From: Erythrobacter sp. Alg231-14
GTDB lineage: Bacteria; Pseudomonadota; Alphaproteobacteria; Sphingomonadales; Sphingomonadaceae
DNA length: 64,000 bases
Direction of reading: 5' to 3'
Assembly: GCF_900149685.1 (NCBI RefSeq)
Contig: NZ_LT702999.1
Location: 2,914,001 to 2,978,000, forward strand
Of this stretch, positions 53,529-63,597 are shown in pieces. Position 1 is the stretch's first letter; every line of letters starts with the position of its first letter. Made by a program: the position numbers and the translations under genes. Under the pieces are notes generated by a model. The model saw only the letters and a program-made list of their open reading frames with translations. It made no database searches and was not told the DNA's origin.

Positions 53529-53719
53529 GCGCGCGCTCATAGCGGTTTGCGCAGGCTGGGCAAGCGTGGCGACGCAACGAATGGCTTTCCTTAACGGCAT
53601 TGATCGCGCTAAAGGCGGCCTGAGCACGGTAATACAGCCGTGCTAACCTCTCCATTCTTGGGGCAGATTTTACAATCGCCCCGCGAGCGGCACTCCGCTC
53701 AACAACGATAAGAAGAAAA

Positions 53720-54970
53720 ATGAAAATACATGACCTGATTACAACCAGCGACGCGCTTGCCGATCTTTGCGAGCGTCTGGAAAAATCCGAATTCGTGGCA
53801 GTCGACACCGAATTCATGCGTGAAAACACATACTGGCCAGAATTGTGCTTGGTACAAATCGCCAACACAGAAGAGGCCGCCGCGATCGATCCCTTGGCGG
53901 ACGGCATCGACTTAACGCCGCTGCTCGATCTGTTGTGTGAGAATGATGACGTCCTCAAAGTTTTCCACGCCGGCGGTCAAGATGTCGAGATCATCGTCAA
54001 TCTGACCGGCAAGACCCCCTTCCCTATTTTCGACACACAGATCGCAATGATGGCGATCAGCCAGTCGGAGCAAATCGGTTATGCGAATCTGGTCGATCAC
54101 TGGTTGGGCATCCAAGTCGACAAAGGGGCACGCTTTACCGATTGGAGCCGCCGCCCTCTCACCGATCGTCAGATCGAATATGCGATTGGCGACGTCACGC
54201 ATCTTTCGGTGATATTCCCGAAAATGCTCAAGAAATTGATCAAAACCGGACGCGGCGCGTGGCTTGATGCCGAAATGGAAAAGCTCGCCGACGCATCCAA
54301 CTACATAGTCGATCCGGAAACCTCATGGAAACGCATCCGCCAGCCGGGCCGCAATCCACAAGCTTTGGGCCGATTGAAAGCGCTTGCGGCATGGCGCGAA
54401 GGCGAAGCCCAGCACAAAAATATCCCACGCGGTCGCATCATGCGCGATGAAACTTTGGCCGACATCGCCTCTCATCCGCCTAAGAAACAAGGCGATCTGG
54501 CGAAAGTGCGCGGCCTTTCAAATGCTTGGAAAGACAACGATATCGGCAAACGCCTGCTCAAAGTGATTGAGGATGCAGAGCCGTTGCCCAAATCGGAAAT
54601 GCCCGAAAAAATGAAGCGCGGCGCACCGCTTGGCAAAGAGGGCGCATTGGTCGCTGATCTTCTCAAATTGTTGCTGAAAATTCGCGCCAGAGAAATTGAC
54701 GTTGCGGCACGATTGCTAACCCGCGCGGATGAGCTGGAGGCTTTGGCCGCAGGTGTTCGCGACCTAAAAGTTTTGGACGGTTGGCGCTATGATGTCTTCG
54801 GCAAAGACGCGCTTGAATTGGTCGAAGGTCGCACAGGCTTTGCAGTCAAAGGCGGTAAGCTTTCGATGACCCATATCGATGATATGCAGGCCAGCATGCA
54901 GGAATCGCAGATTCCCGAAGAGACGCCAGCGGATGTTCCCGAGGAAGTTTCAGAAGAGGCGTCCGAATAG
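53720..54970 (+). CDS. rnd: Ribonuclease D
   Basis: A 416-residue 3'-5' exonuclease with the DEDD core: Asp-Glu in VAVDTEFMREN, VFHAGGQDVEII, and YAIGDVTHL with the last Asp. An HRDC domain follows (about 205-290), and the C-terminal tail is Glu-rich and probably disordered. RNase D trims the 3' ends of tRNA and other stable RNA. AAGAAG precedes the ATG. oxyR starts 12 bp downstream and may be cotranscribed. Confidence 0.93.
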   Translation: MKIHDLITTSDALADLCERLEKSEFVAVDTEFMRENTYWPELCLVQIANTEEAAAIDPLADGIDLTPLLDLLCENDDVLKVFHAGGQDVEIIVNLTGKTPFPIFDTQIAMMAISQSEQIGYANLVDHWLGIQVDKGARFTDWSRRPLTDRQIEYAIGDVTHLSVIFPKMLKKLIKTGRGAWLDAEMEKLADASNYIVDPETSWKRIRQPGRNPQALGRLKALAAWREGEAQHKNIPRGRIMRDETLADIASHPPKKQGDLAKVRGLSNAWKDNDIGKRLLKVIEDAEPLPKSEMPEKMKRGAPLGKEGALVADLLKLLLKIRAREIDVAARLLTRADELEALAAGVRDLKVLDGWRYDVFGKDALELVEGRTGFAVKGGKLSMTHIDDMQASMQESQIPEETPADVPEEVSEEASE

Positions 54971-54982
54971 GCCCTTCATGCG

Positions 54983-55879
54983 ATGAGCACCTATCTGCCC
55001 ACCATCAAACAGCTTCAATACTTGGTAGCTTTGCACGAACAGGGTCATTTTGGGCGGGCCGCCGATGCAAGCTTTGTGTCGCAATCAACTTTGTCGGCGG
55101 GCATCCGCGAACTTGAATCGCTTTTGGGTGTGACGTTGGTCGAACGCTCTCGCAGAGTTGTCCGCTTTACCGCTTTGGGCGACGCCGTTGTCGCAAAGGC
55201 CAATCGCTTGCTGCGCGAAGCCGAAGAATTGTCCGATCTGGTCCAAGCCGCTGGCAAACCACTTTCGGGTCAATTGCGTATGAGCGTGATCCCGACCATC
55301 GCGCCTTTCATGCTCCCGCGAATATTGCCGCGCCTGCGCAGAGAACGGCCCGATTTGCAGCTGATGTTGAGGGAAGAGACCAGCCAGGATGCGATCGAAT
55401 CGCTTCAACACGGGCGCGTCGATTGTGTGCTGCTTGCCCTGCCCTTTGACACCGGGGATGTTGAATACGAACACATCAGCGATGATGCCCTGTTCGTGGC
55501 CTTTCCCAAGGATGATCCGCGCGACCCGCCCGAACAGATCCCGCCAGAAATGATCGACCAAGGGCGGTTGTTGTTGTTGGAGGATGGTCATTGCCTGCGC
55601 GATCACGCTCTAGCCGCTTGCAACCGCAGCGAATTGCGTGCCAGCGCCAGCATGATCGGAACGAGTCTGCACACATTGGTTCAGATGGTGGACAATGATT
55701 TGGGCCTGACCATGTTACCCGAAATGGCGATTGAAGCGGGAATTTTGGCGAACACGAAAGTCGTCGCCCGCCCAGTTCAAAGCGAGACTGCAAAACGCAA
55801 AATCGTCTTGGTGTGGCGCAAAAATTCACCAAGAGAAGCGGATTTCCGTCTGCTTGCAGATGAGCTGAAGGCTGGATAG
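54983..55879 (+). CDS. oxyR: OxyR, peroxide-sensing LysR regulator
   Basis: This 298-residue LysR protein has a winged helix (QLQYLVALHEQGHFGRAADASFVSQSTLSAGI). The effector domain has the redox pair Cys204 (DGHCLRDH) and Cys213 (ALAACN). The 9-residue spacing and flanking residues match Cys199 and Cys208 of E. coli OxyR, so it should form a disulphide on H2O2 exposure and activate peroxide genes. It follows rnd by 12 bp. No catalase or peroxidase gene adjoins it in this window, so its targets lie elsewhere. Confidence 0.92.
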   Translation: MSTYLPTIKQLQYLVALHEQGHFGRAADASFVSQSTLSAGIRELESLLGVTLVERSRRVVRFTALGDAVVAKANRLLREAEELSDLVQAAGKPLSGQLRMSVIPTIAPFMLPRILPRLRRERPDLQLMLREETSQDAIESLQHGRVDCVLLALPFDTGDVEYEHISDDALFVAFPKDDPRDPPEQIPPEMIDQGRLLLLEDGHCLRDHALAACNRSELRASASMIGTSLHTLVQMVDNDLGLTMLPEMAIEAGILANTKVVARPVQSETAKRKIVLVWRKNSPREADFRLLADELKAG

Positions 55880-55994
55880 CCCGCATTTGCATCCTCGATG
55901 CAACACCCTATGGTGGCGGTTGAGCGCACTACCATTCGGTAAGACACGCATCCAAAACTAGAAAATTTCGGGAAAACCAATCTCACATTCTACC

Positions 55995-57701
55995 ATGCCC
56001 AATGAGGCCGACCTGCCAATCGATCCGCCAGTCGTCGATTTGCCGATACCCACGCATGATCGCGGGTTTTACAACGGGTTCAGCCGCGAAGTAACAATTC
56101 CCGGCAAGATCATCGTTTCGCTGATCATCATGTGGGCGATATTCTTCCCTGTACGCGCGATGGAAACGCTCAAAATCGCGAATTCCACGATCATCTCATC
56201 GTTCAGCGGATGGTACATCTATTTGGTGGCGGTGCTGATTCTGGTGTGCGGTGCACTTGCGCTGTATCCCAAAGCGGGCTCGTTGCGGATTGGTGCCCCG
56301 GACGAAAAGCCAGAATTTTCACGTTTTTCTTGGTTCTCGATGCTTTTTGGCGCGGGAATTGGCATCGGGATGCTGACTTATTCAACTGGCGAACCTCTGG
56401 CGCATTTTGCCAACAATCCAGACATCATTCGCGGCACCATCGAATCCGCGTCCCCCGAAGCCGTTCGATCAGCCTATATGTGGACATTCCTGCATTGGGG
56501 TTTTGGCGCATGGTGCACCTATTCCTTAGTCGGATTGGCGATCGGTTATGTTGCGCATCGCCGTGGATTGCCTTTGACGATCCGATCCAGCCTTGTCCCA
56601 TTGTTCGGCAAATCTATGTCGGGAATGTCGGGCCATCTTGTCGACATTGTGGCTGTAGTAGCAACAATTTTGGGCGTCGCAGTGACGATGGGCCTTGGCG
56701 TTCAACAATTTGTCGCCGGATTACATCGTATTGGTTTCGGCGATTGGTTGATGGTTCAAGGTTCCGATGGCACCATGACGGCATCCGCCACAGCGATTGT
56801 TGTTGCACTGCTCGTTTTGGTGGGAGCGTCCACCGTTAGCGCGCTATCCGGGGTCGGCCGCGGGATCAAATGGCTGTCCAACATCAATATGGGTTTGTCA
56901 TTTGGCCTGCTTGCATTGTTCGCAGTGGCTGGATCGGGACTGTATGGCCTGAAATTGCTGGGCGTTGGCATTTGGGACTACGTCGTCACCCTGCCGGTCA
57001 ATTCACTCACATTGTTCACCAGCGACGGAAGCGAGAGCGCAGACGCTTTGGTGCAATGGCAGCTAGATTGGTCGGTGTTTTATTGGGCGTGGTGGATCGC
57101 ATTTGCCCCGTTTGTTGGCATGTTCATAGCGCGCATTTCGCGCGGACGGACGATCCGCGAATATGTCTTTGGCGTTGCGCTCGTCCCGGCGCTTATGTGC
57201 TTTTTATGGATGGGTTTGGCCGGCGGAACAGCCATCGATTTGGAATTGAGCGGTGTTGCCGAAGGGCGCATCCTTGAAACAGGCATCTCTGATCAGTTGT
57301 ATGCGACCATTGCTGTATTGTTGAACCCAACGGCCGCATTCATCGTCTCCGTGCTCGTCGTCATCCTTTTGATGACGTACCTCATTACATCTGTCGACAG
57401 CGCGATTTTGATCGTCAACACGATCAATGGCGCAGGCGAAGACGAAGGTGCCCGCCGCTATCACATCTTGTTTTGGGGTGTTGCGCTTTCATTTGTGGTG
57501 GGATCGATGCTTATCCTTGGCGGTATCGAGGCGATCAGGATCACCATGATTATCGGCGCTTTGCCATTCTCGGTCGTGGTGACGTTGATGTGCGTATCCA
57601 TCTTGAAGGCTGTCGTGTTCGATCTGATCCGCAAACGCCATGGCGTTCCCACAACGGAAGAGGCGTGTTTGGAGTGGGCAGAGGATCAAGCCACGACTTG
57701 A
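55995..57701 (+). CDS. BCCT-family transporter (betaine/choline/carnitine)
   Basis: A 568-residue transporter with about twelve membrane helices. The BCCT signature is clear, with FGAGIGIGMLTYSTGEP in helix 3 and WSVFYWAWWIAFAPFVGMF plus ARISRGRTIREY in the central region. These proteins take up quaternary-amine solutes such as glycine betaine or choline with Na+ or H+. It has no clear osmosensor tail and stands alone, with no betaine-synthesis gene beside it. Confidence 0.9.
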   Translation: MPNEADLPIDPPVVDLPIPTHDRGFYNGFSREVTIPGKIIVSLIIMWAIFFPVRAMETLKIANSTIISSFSGWYIYLVAVLILVCGALALYPKAGSLRIGAPDEKPEFSRFSWFSMLFGAGIGIGMLTYSTGEPLAHFANNPDIIRGTIESASPEAVRSAYMWTFLHWGFGAWCTYSLVGLAIGYVAHRRGLPLTIRSSLVPLFGKSMSGMSGHLVDIVAVVATILGVAVTMGLGVQQFVAGLHRIGFGDWLMVQGSDGTMTASATAIVVALLVLVGASTVSALSGVGRGIKWLSNINMGLSFGLLALFAVAGSGLYGLKLLGVGIWDYVVTLPVNSLTLFTSDGSESADALVQWQLDWSVFYWAWWIAFAPFVGMFIARISRGRTIREYVFGVALVPALMCFLWMGLAGGTAIDLELSGVAEGRILETGISDQLYATIAVLLNPTAAFIVSVLVVILLMTYLITSVDSAILIVNTINGAGEDEGARRYHILFWGVALSFVVGSMLILGGIEAIRITMIIGALPFSVVVTLMCVSILKAVVFDLIRKRHGVPTTEEACLEWAEDQATT

Positions 57702-58055
57702 TGACTTTATGCAACACCGACCTATACAAGTACAAAGAAGGTTGCACTTATATAGATTTGAGTATCATTGGACAAAACCTTCAGGTTCGCAGTATAAATA
57801 AAAGTATATTTCAGGATTAAATAAGTAAGAATTCCTATTACTACAGATTTAATTCAGAAAAACTTCCGTGTTGTTATTCTGCAACAAGGCAACAGACCAT
57901 CTTGAAAACTAACAGTTTGACTGTGGCCACCAAGCTGACCGCTTGGTAATGCCCGCCCGTGCACCGCAAGGTTTTATCTTCGCGCGCGCATTTCTTGGGT
58001 AAACGCTGATGCAGTTCCGCATCGCGACCCTGAAGAAAGCTCAAAGGGGCATTAA
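57702..58055. other. Intergenic region before the TonB receptor
   Basis: This 354-bp gap is AT-rich on its left half and contains a perfect 7-bp inverted repeat at 57929-57947. It has no coding frame of merit. The promoter of the TonB receptor should lie on its right side, and a terminator for the BCCT gene is not obvious. Confidence 0.5.
57929..57947 (+). promoter_or_regulatory. Inverted repeat upstream of the second TonB receptor
   Basis: ACCAAGC and GCTTGGT pair exactly around TGACC. It lies about 110 bp upstream of the TonB ATG. It could be an operator or a small mRNA hairpin; no regulator adjoins it. Confidence 0.35.
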
Positions 58056-60725
58056 ATGTCAAAGTACATAAGCGGGGCGTCGATTGGCGCACTCGCGGTC
58101 GCAATTGCATCACCTGCTATGGCTCAAACAGCAGACACCTCCGTTCAATCTGAAGCGGCCCCCGAAGTCCGCGAGGGTGGCGTCGGTACAATCGTCGTCA
58201 CCGCGCAACGTCGCAGCGAAGACCTTCAAGACGTTCCTGTCTCTGTTTCTGCCATCGGCGCAGAACAACTCGACGAATTGAACATCGATACATTTGAGGA
58301 CTACCTCGACCAAATCCCAACCGTTACCGCTGGCGGCAACGGTCCGGGTCAAAGCACGATCTATATTCGCGGTCTTGCCTCAACCACACCAAACATCACC
58401 GTCGCTGGTGTTGCGGGTCTTGCGCCAAACGTTGCACTTTACCTCAACGACCAACCGCTTTCGCAGCCAGGCCGTAACCTCGACGTTTACGCCGCTGACC
58501 TTGAGCGGATCGAAGTGTTGTCGGGACCGCAAGGCACATTGTTCGGCGCCAGCTCGCAAGCGGGCGTTGTACGCTTGATCACCAACAAACCTGATCTTTC
58601 CGGTTATGATGCTGCGGCATCGGCTGGCGTGTCGTTCACCCGCGGTGGCGAAGCGAGTTATCAAGGCGAAGTGATGATCAACGTCCCCGTCACGGAAACG
58701 TTCGCATTGCGCGCGGTTGCCTATCTCGACGATCAAGGCGGCTACATCGACAACGTTCAGGGCACTCGCAATCTTACAGAGAGCGCGCGGTTCCGTCCTG
58801 AAGGATTTGTTCGTGAAAACGGTGTTCCGGTCAACGCGAACCGTGCCGGCTTCCAATCCACGGCCGACCTTTCCGGCGTTACCTTCCTTGATGCCGACAA
58901 TTCCGGGATCGCTGAAGACGATTTCAATGACACGCAATATGCCGGTTTCCGGGTCAGTGCCCTTTGGGAAATCACACCCGATTGGACCGTCAACGTATCG
59001 CATCAACGCCAGAGCCTTGAATCGGACGGCGTCTTTTTTGCCGATCCTGAACTGGGTGGGCTTGATGATCTTGAGATCGAACGTTTCGAAACAGACAGCC
59101 TTGAAGACGATTTCTCCAACACAAGCTGGACCGTCGAAGGACGGATCGCGATGCTTGATGTCGTCTACACCGGTGCATACACCAATCGCGAAAGCGATCA
59201 GCGCGCCGACTACACCGACTATCTGTTTGCCGGCCAATATCTGCCGTATTATATCTGTGATGGATCGGTCAGCTATCCCGGTGCGGGCAACAACCCAACC
59301 GGTACATGTCAGGCACCAAACCTGTTCGTGAACTCTTTCTCGAAAACCGAAGTGTTCACACAGGAACTACGCTTCAGCACTCCTGATGACTGGCGCATCC
59401 GGTTCCAAGGCGGCGGTTTCTATTCCGACCTAAGCCTCGAAGAGCGCGTCGATTTCGCCTATCCTGGCAACACAATCGCACAACCATTCGGTCCGTTCCC
59501 GGCAAACTTCCCGCAAACAACGGGCTTTGTTTCCGATCCGGGACCATTCCCTGCATCGACGATCTTCCGCAACGATATTCGCCGGACGGATGAACAATAC
59601 GGTATCTTTGGCGAAGCAACCTTCGACCTTGTGCCAGACTTGCTCACCGTCACACTCGGCGCGCGTTATTACGACGTCGAAGTCGATTTCGAAGGCAGTG
59701 CCAACGGTTCGTTCTGTAACTCTGGCGGAACCGATCAAAACGCATTCGGAACCGACATCAGCGACCTTTACAACGGCGATGGTCAATTCACCTTTATCGG
59801 CTCGTGCAACCCGGCTTTGCGTCAAACCTTTGACCTCGATGACAGCCTCGCTGACATCCAGGCTGCAGGTCTTTCTGCAACGCAAGCACAACAAGTGTTC
59901 AACGCTGTGCGAGCGCCAGACACCGCATCAACCGATGGTCTGATCTACAAAGGCACCGTCACTTTGACGCCAACCCCGGATCTGTTGTTCTACGCAACCT
60001 ATTCGGAAGGTTTCCGTCCGGGTCTTCTCAACCGTCCTGGCGGCGCCGTGGCACCAGGCACCGGCTTTGTTGTACCATTCGAAGTCGAAACCGATGAAGT
60101 GAAGAACTACGAATTGGGTTGGAAAATGGACCTGATTGATGGTCAATTCCGTTTCAACGGATCGGCCTTCTTCGTGGACATTTCAAACCTGCAAACGCAG
60201 ATCTTTGACCCATCGATCACCAACCTTTTCTTCTCTTCCAACGCGGCGGATGCAGAGATTTATGGTATTGAAGCCGACTTCACGATTGCCCCGTATTCCA
60301 CCCCGGGTCTTTCGATTTCGGGTGCGTTCTCAATCCTCGACACTGAGATCACCGAAGTCTTGATTCCAACGACTGACGTGATCGAAGGCGAAGAACTTGC
60401 CTATGCTCCGGGCTTCCAAGGTAACATTCGTGCACGTTACGAATGGGATCTGTCGGACAGTCTTGAGGCGTATATCCAACCACAAATGACCTATTCGGGT
60501 TCGAAATTCACCGACATCATTGAAATCAACAAGATCAAGCTCGACAGCTACACCTTGTTCGATCTGTCGGTGGGCGTGGTTGCGGAGCAATGGCGCTTTG
60601 AAATCTTCGGTGAGAACCTCTCCGACGAACGCGCAGAAGTCTCCGGCATCTTTGGTAATGACCGCGAACGCATCATCACCAACCGTCCGCGCACAATCGG
60701 CGCACGGGTCTCGTTCAGCTACTAA
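58056..60725 (+). CDS. TonB-dependent outer membrane receptor
   Basis: An 889-residue receptor with a signal peptide (cut after AMAQ), a TonB box (GTIVVTAQRRSEDLQDVP), a plug with TIYIRGLAS and IEVLSGPQGTLFGASSQAG, and a beta-barrel ending in ARVSFSY. It has many acidic loops and no obvious metal-ligand motifs. The following gene encodes a TPR-sulfotransferase, a pairing seen in Sphingomonad genomes, so the receptor may import a glycan- or sulfate-linked compound, which is inference. A strong terminator follows its stop codon. Confidence 0.88.
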   Translation: MSKYISGASIGALAVAIASPAMAQTADTSVQSEAAPEVREGGVGTIVVTAQRRSEDLQDVPVSVSAIGAEQLDELNIDTFEDYLDQIPTVTAGGNGPGQSTIYIRGLASTTPNITVAGVAGLAPNVALYLNDQPLSQPGRNLDVYAADLERIEVLSGPQGTLFGASSQAGVVRLITNKPDLSGYDAAASAGVSFTRGGEASYQGEVMINVPVTETFALRAVAYLDDQGGYIDNVQGTRNLTESARFRPEGFVRENGVPVNANRAGFQSTADLSGVTFLDADNSGIAEDDFNDTQYAGFRVSALWEITPDWTVNVSHQRQSLESDGVFFADPELGGLDDLEIERFETDSLEDDFSNTSWTVEGRIAMLDVVYTGAYTNRESDQRADYTDYLFAGQYLPYYICDGSVSYPGAGNNPTGTCQAPNLFVNSFSKTEVFTQELRFSTPDDWRIRFQGGGFYSDLSLEERVDFAYPGNTIAQPFGPFPANFPQTTGFVSDPGPFPASTIFRNDIRRTDEQYGIFGEATFDLVPDLLTVTLGARYYDVEVDFEGSANGSFCNSGGTDQNAFGTDISDLYNGDGQFTFIGSCNPALRQTFDLDDSLADIQAAGLSATQAQQVFNAVRAPDTASTDGLIYKGTVTLTPTPDLLFYATYSEGFRPGLLNRPGGAVAPGTGFVVPFEVETDEVKNYELGWKMDLIDGQFRFNGSAFFVDISNLQTQIFDPSITNLFFSSNAADAEIYGIEADFTIAPYSTPGLSISGAFSILDTEITEVLIPTTDVIEGEELAYAPGFQGNIRARYEWDLSDSLEAYIQPQMTYSGSKFTDIIEINKIKLDSYTLFDLSVGVVAEQWRFEIFGENLSDERAEVSGIFGNDRERIITNRPRTIGARVSFSY

Positions 60726-60746
60726 GCCGAACGCAAACATTCAAAG

Positions 60747-60781
60747 CGGCGGGAGTGGCGTGTGTTCACTCCCGCCGTTTT
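60747..60781 (+). terminator. Intrinsic terminator of the TonB receptor gene
   Basis: CGGCGGGAGTG (60747-60757) pairs exactly with CACTCCCGCCG (60767-60777) and is followed by TTTT. It lies 22 bp past the stop codon and before the sulfotransferase gene. Confidence 0.88.
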
Positions 60782-60799
60782 GCTGTCTAAGGCAGATCA

Positions 60800-62764
60800 A
60801 TGGCAAGCCGCGAAGAACAATTAAAACAAGCGCAATCCGCGCTGCAATCCGGGCAATTCGAAGCCGGCCTTACCCATGCACGCGCATTGTTGGTGGAAAA
60901 TCCATCCGATGGCGAAGCGTTGTATATGGCGGCCGTTGCGGCGCGGTATCTCAAACGAATGGGCGACGCGGCCGATTATCTAAAATCGCTCCACAACGCG
61001 ATGCCCGAATATGGTCGGGCATGGCAGGAACAAGGGCACCTGTCGCTGGCGCAGGGTGACACCGCCGGCGCGCTTCATGCTTTCATCCGCGCAACGCGCT
61101 TCAATCCCGGATTGGAGGCCAGTTGGCGCGAACAAGCCCGATTGCACCAAGCTGCCGGTCTGACATCAGAAGCCGCCACCGCCAACGCCCAACTCCAACG
61201 GCTTTCCAGTCTCCCTAGAGAATTAATCGCGGTCACCAACCACTTGGCCGAAGGGCGTTTGATCCGCGCCGAAGAGATTTGTCGACATTTCCTGCGTCAG
61301 AACCCGAAAAACATCGAAGGGATGCGACTGCTTGCAAAAATCGGGATCGAACTTGGGATCCTCGATGATGCGGAATTTCTGCTTGAAAGCGCCGTGACGT
61401 TTGCGCCCGATGACATTCAATTGCGATTTGACTACATCGACGCGCTGCGCCGCCGTCAAAAATCCGCCGAGGCCCGCGAACAAGCCGAGAAACTGTACGT
61501 CCGCGACCCCAACAATGCCCTATTTCAATCTCGATTGGCGATCGAGTGCATTCAAACGGGTGACTATGATCGCGGCCTAGAATTGTTCGACAGTGTGCTG
61601 GACAAAATTCCGGGTGATCCCGCAAGTCTAACCAGCCGCGGTCACGCCTTGAAAACCAAGGGCGACAGAGCCGAGGCCGAAGCAAGCTATCGCGCGGCCA
61701 TCGCATCAAAGCCCGGCCATGGAGATGCATATTACGCCCTCGCTAATCTAAAAACCTACCGCTTTGATGCATCAGAATTGGATGCCATGCGCGAACAGAT
61801 CACTCGCGGTGACCTGGCGTTTATGGATCGAGTGCATCTCAACTTTGCGCTGGCTAAAGCGTATGAGGACGCCGGCGATTTCGAAGCAAGTTTTGCATGC
61901 TACAACGAAGGCAACGCATTGAAGCGGGCGCAAACCCGCTACAGCGCCGATGCAATGACGAATGAACTGCAAAAGCAACGCGACGTGTGCGACGCCGAAT
62001 TGTTTGCAAAGCACAAAGATGCCGGCTTTGACGCACCTGATCCGATTTTCATCTTGGGCCTGCCACGCGCGGGTTCGACATTGCTTGAACAGATTTTGGC
62101 AAGCCATTCACAAATCGATGGAACCTTGGAATTGCCCAATATTCTTGCGCTGGCGCATCGACTGCGCGGACGCAAAGCGGGCCATTCACGCTACCCAGAA
62201 ATCCTGCATGACTTGGATGCAGATCAATTGTCCAAATTCGGTCAAGACTTTATTGAAAACACCCGCATCCATCGCGCCGACGCACCCTTCTTTATCGATA
62301 AAATGCCGAACAATTTCCGGCATATCGCCCTGATCCATTTGATATTGCCCAATGCAAAGATCATCGACGCCCGCAGAGCACCGATGGATTGCTGCTTTTC
62401 CGGCTTCAAACAACTCTTCGCCGAAGGGCAGGAGTTCACCTATGGATTAACCGAAATTGGGCGATATTATTCCGACTACGTCGAACTGATGACGCATTGG
62501 GACGCTGTTTTGCCCGGCAAAGTGCTTCGCGTTCAACACGAGGATGTGCTCGACGACTTGGAAGGGGAAACGCGGCGAATGTTGGATTTCTTGGAGGTCC
62601 CATTCGAAGAACAATGCCTCGCATTCCACAAAACAGATCGAGCTGTGCGGACCGCGTCCAGCGAACAAGTGCGCGAACCGATCAATCGCAAGGGGCAAGA
62701 TGCTTGGAAGCCGTTTGAACCTTGGTTGGACGACTTAAAGGTCGCATTGGGCAATGAGGTTTAA
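60800..62764 (+). CDS. TPR-repeat sulfotransferase
   Basis: The 654-residue protein has about ten TPR units (about 1-380) and a C-terminal sulfotransferase domain (about 410-640). The domain starts with the PAPS-binding loop FILGLPRAGSTLLEQILAS and has the later KMPNNFRHIALIHLILPNAKII and DARRAPMDCCFS blocks of the tyrosylprotein sulfotransferase-like family. It would move sulfate from PAPS to a protein or glycan. There is no signal peptide, so it is cytoplasmic. A terminator and a 74-bp gap separate it from the TonB receptor. Confidence 0.82.
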   Translation: MASREEQLKQAQSALQSGQFEAGLTHARALLVENPSDGEALYMAAVAARYLKRMGDAADYLKSLHNAMPEYGRAWQEQGHLSLAQGDTAGALHAFIRATRFNPGLEASWREQARLHQAAGLTSEAATANAQLQRLSSLPRELIAVTNHLAEGRLIRAEEICRHFLRQNPKNIEGMRLLAKIGIELGILDDAEFLLESAVTFAPDDIQLRFDYIDALRRRQKSAEAREQAEKLYVRDPNNALFQSRLAIECIQTGDYDRGLELFDSVLDKIPGDPASLTSRGHALKTKGDRAEAEASYRAAIASKPGHGDAYYALANLKTYRFDASELDAMREQITRGDLAFMDRVHLNFALAKAYEDAGDFEASFACYNEGNALKRAQTRYSADAMTNELQKQRDVCDAELFAKHKDAGFDAPDPIFILGLPRAGSTLLEQILASHSQIDGTLELPNILALAHRLRGRKAGHSRYPEILHDLDADQLSKFGQDFIENTRIHRADAPFFIDKMPNNFRHIALIHLILPNAKIIDARRAPMDCCFSGFKQLFAEGQEFTYGLTEIGRYYSDYVELMTHWDAVLPGKVLRVQHEDVLDDLEGETRRMLDFLEVPFEEQCLAFHKTDRAVRTASSEQVREPINRKGQDAWKPFEPWLDDLKVALGNEV

Positions 62765-62841
62765 AACCCTACAATTCTAATCGCTTCAGTCGAAGGCAGA
62801 ACCATAAGCGATTGGAGAGAAATCCCGTCCAGGATCACCGG

Positions 62842-63450
62842 TCACTCCATGTGTTTCAATCCGACCCGCAGGTAATCCCAGCCTGTCACACAGGTCAAAA
62901 CGGCCGCCGCCCAAAGGCTGCCCAATCCGACGACATGGATCCAGCTTTCGGCGATAGTCTGGCAATCGGCGCTAGGGGCTTGGCACGGTTGGCCGTGCAC
63001 CGCACCGCCCAAAATCAAAGCGCCAAGTGCGATCAATTGGAACGTAGTCTTCCATTTGGCCAGTTTTGAAACTGGAACTGACACCTGAATGCCGCCCAAG
63101 AATTCGCGCAAGCCCGACACGGCGATTTCTCGAATAAGGATCACCGTCCCTGCAATGACATGCATGTCCCCGACATATGGCCCCCGCAAGTATCCCTGCG
63201 CCGTCAAGATCAAGATGACCGATGCGACCATGATCTTATCCGCGATCGGATCGAGGAATATGCCCAATTTCGACACGGTCCCTTGTGCCCGGGCCAAATA
63301 GCCATCGAAATAATCGGTGACCGCAATCAGGGTGTATAGGACGAACCCTATCGCATACCCCAATTGCCAATCGGGCCACCAAAGGAAGAACCCGAGCAGA
63401 GGAACCGCGAAAATTCGCGAAAGCGTCAAAATGTTTGGCAGCGTCAACAT
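62842..63450 (-). CDS. pgsA: CDP-diacylglycerol--glycerol-3-phosphate 3-phosphatidyltransferase
   Basis: A 202-residue membrane enzyme with four to five helices and the CDP-alcohol phosphotransferase signature D-G-x2-A-R-x8-G-x3-D-x3-D, seen as DGYLARAQGTVSKLGIFLDP. It makes phosphatidylglycerol phosphate in phospholipid synthesis. The C-terminus ends in a short hydrophilic tail. It is convergent with the sulfotransferase gene and divergent from the MFS/acyltransferase gene. Confidence 0.92.
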   Translation of the reverse strand: MLTLPNILTLSRIFAVPLLGFFLWWPDWQLGYAIGFVLYTLIAVTDYFDGYLARAQGTVSKLGIFLDPIADKIMVASVILILTAQGYLRGPYVGDMHVIAGTVILIREIAVSGLREFLGGIQVSVPVSKLAKWKTTFQLIALGALILGGAVHGQPCQAPSADCQTIAESWIHVVGLGSLWAAAVLTCVTGWDYLRVGLKHME

Positions 63451-63597
63451 AGCTACGAACCGCCTTAGCGCGTCCGGGCCGCAATCAAAACATTATCGAT
63501 CACACTATTATTATGATGGTGTCGAGAAAGCTTGTGAACGCCTCAGTCATCGCTATGTCAGTGACCTAGGGGAAACTGCCGGGCGCCGCTTATTCGT

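Noticed and set aside
58380..59237. 285-residue minus-strand frame
   Set aside because: It is antisense to the TonB receptor plug and barrel and has no domain.
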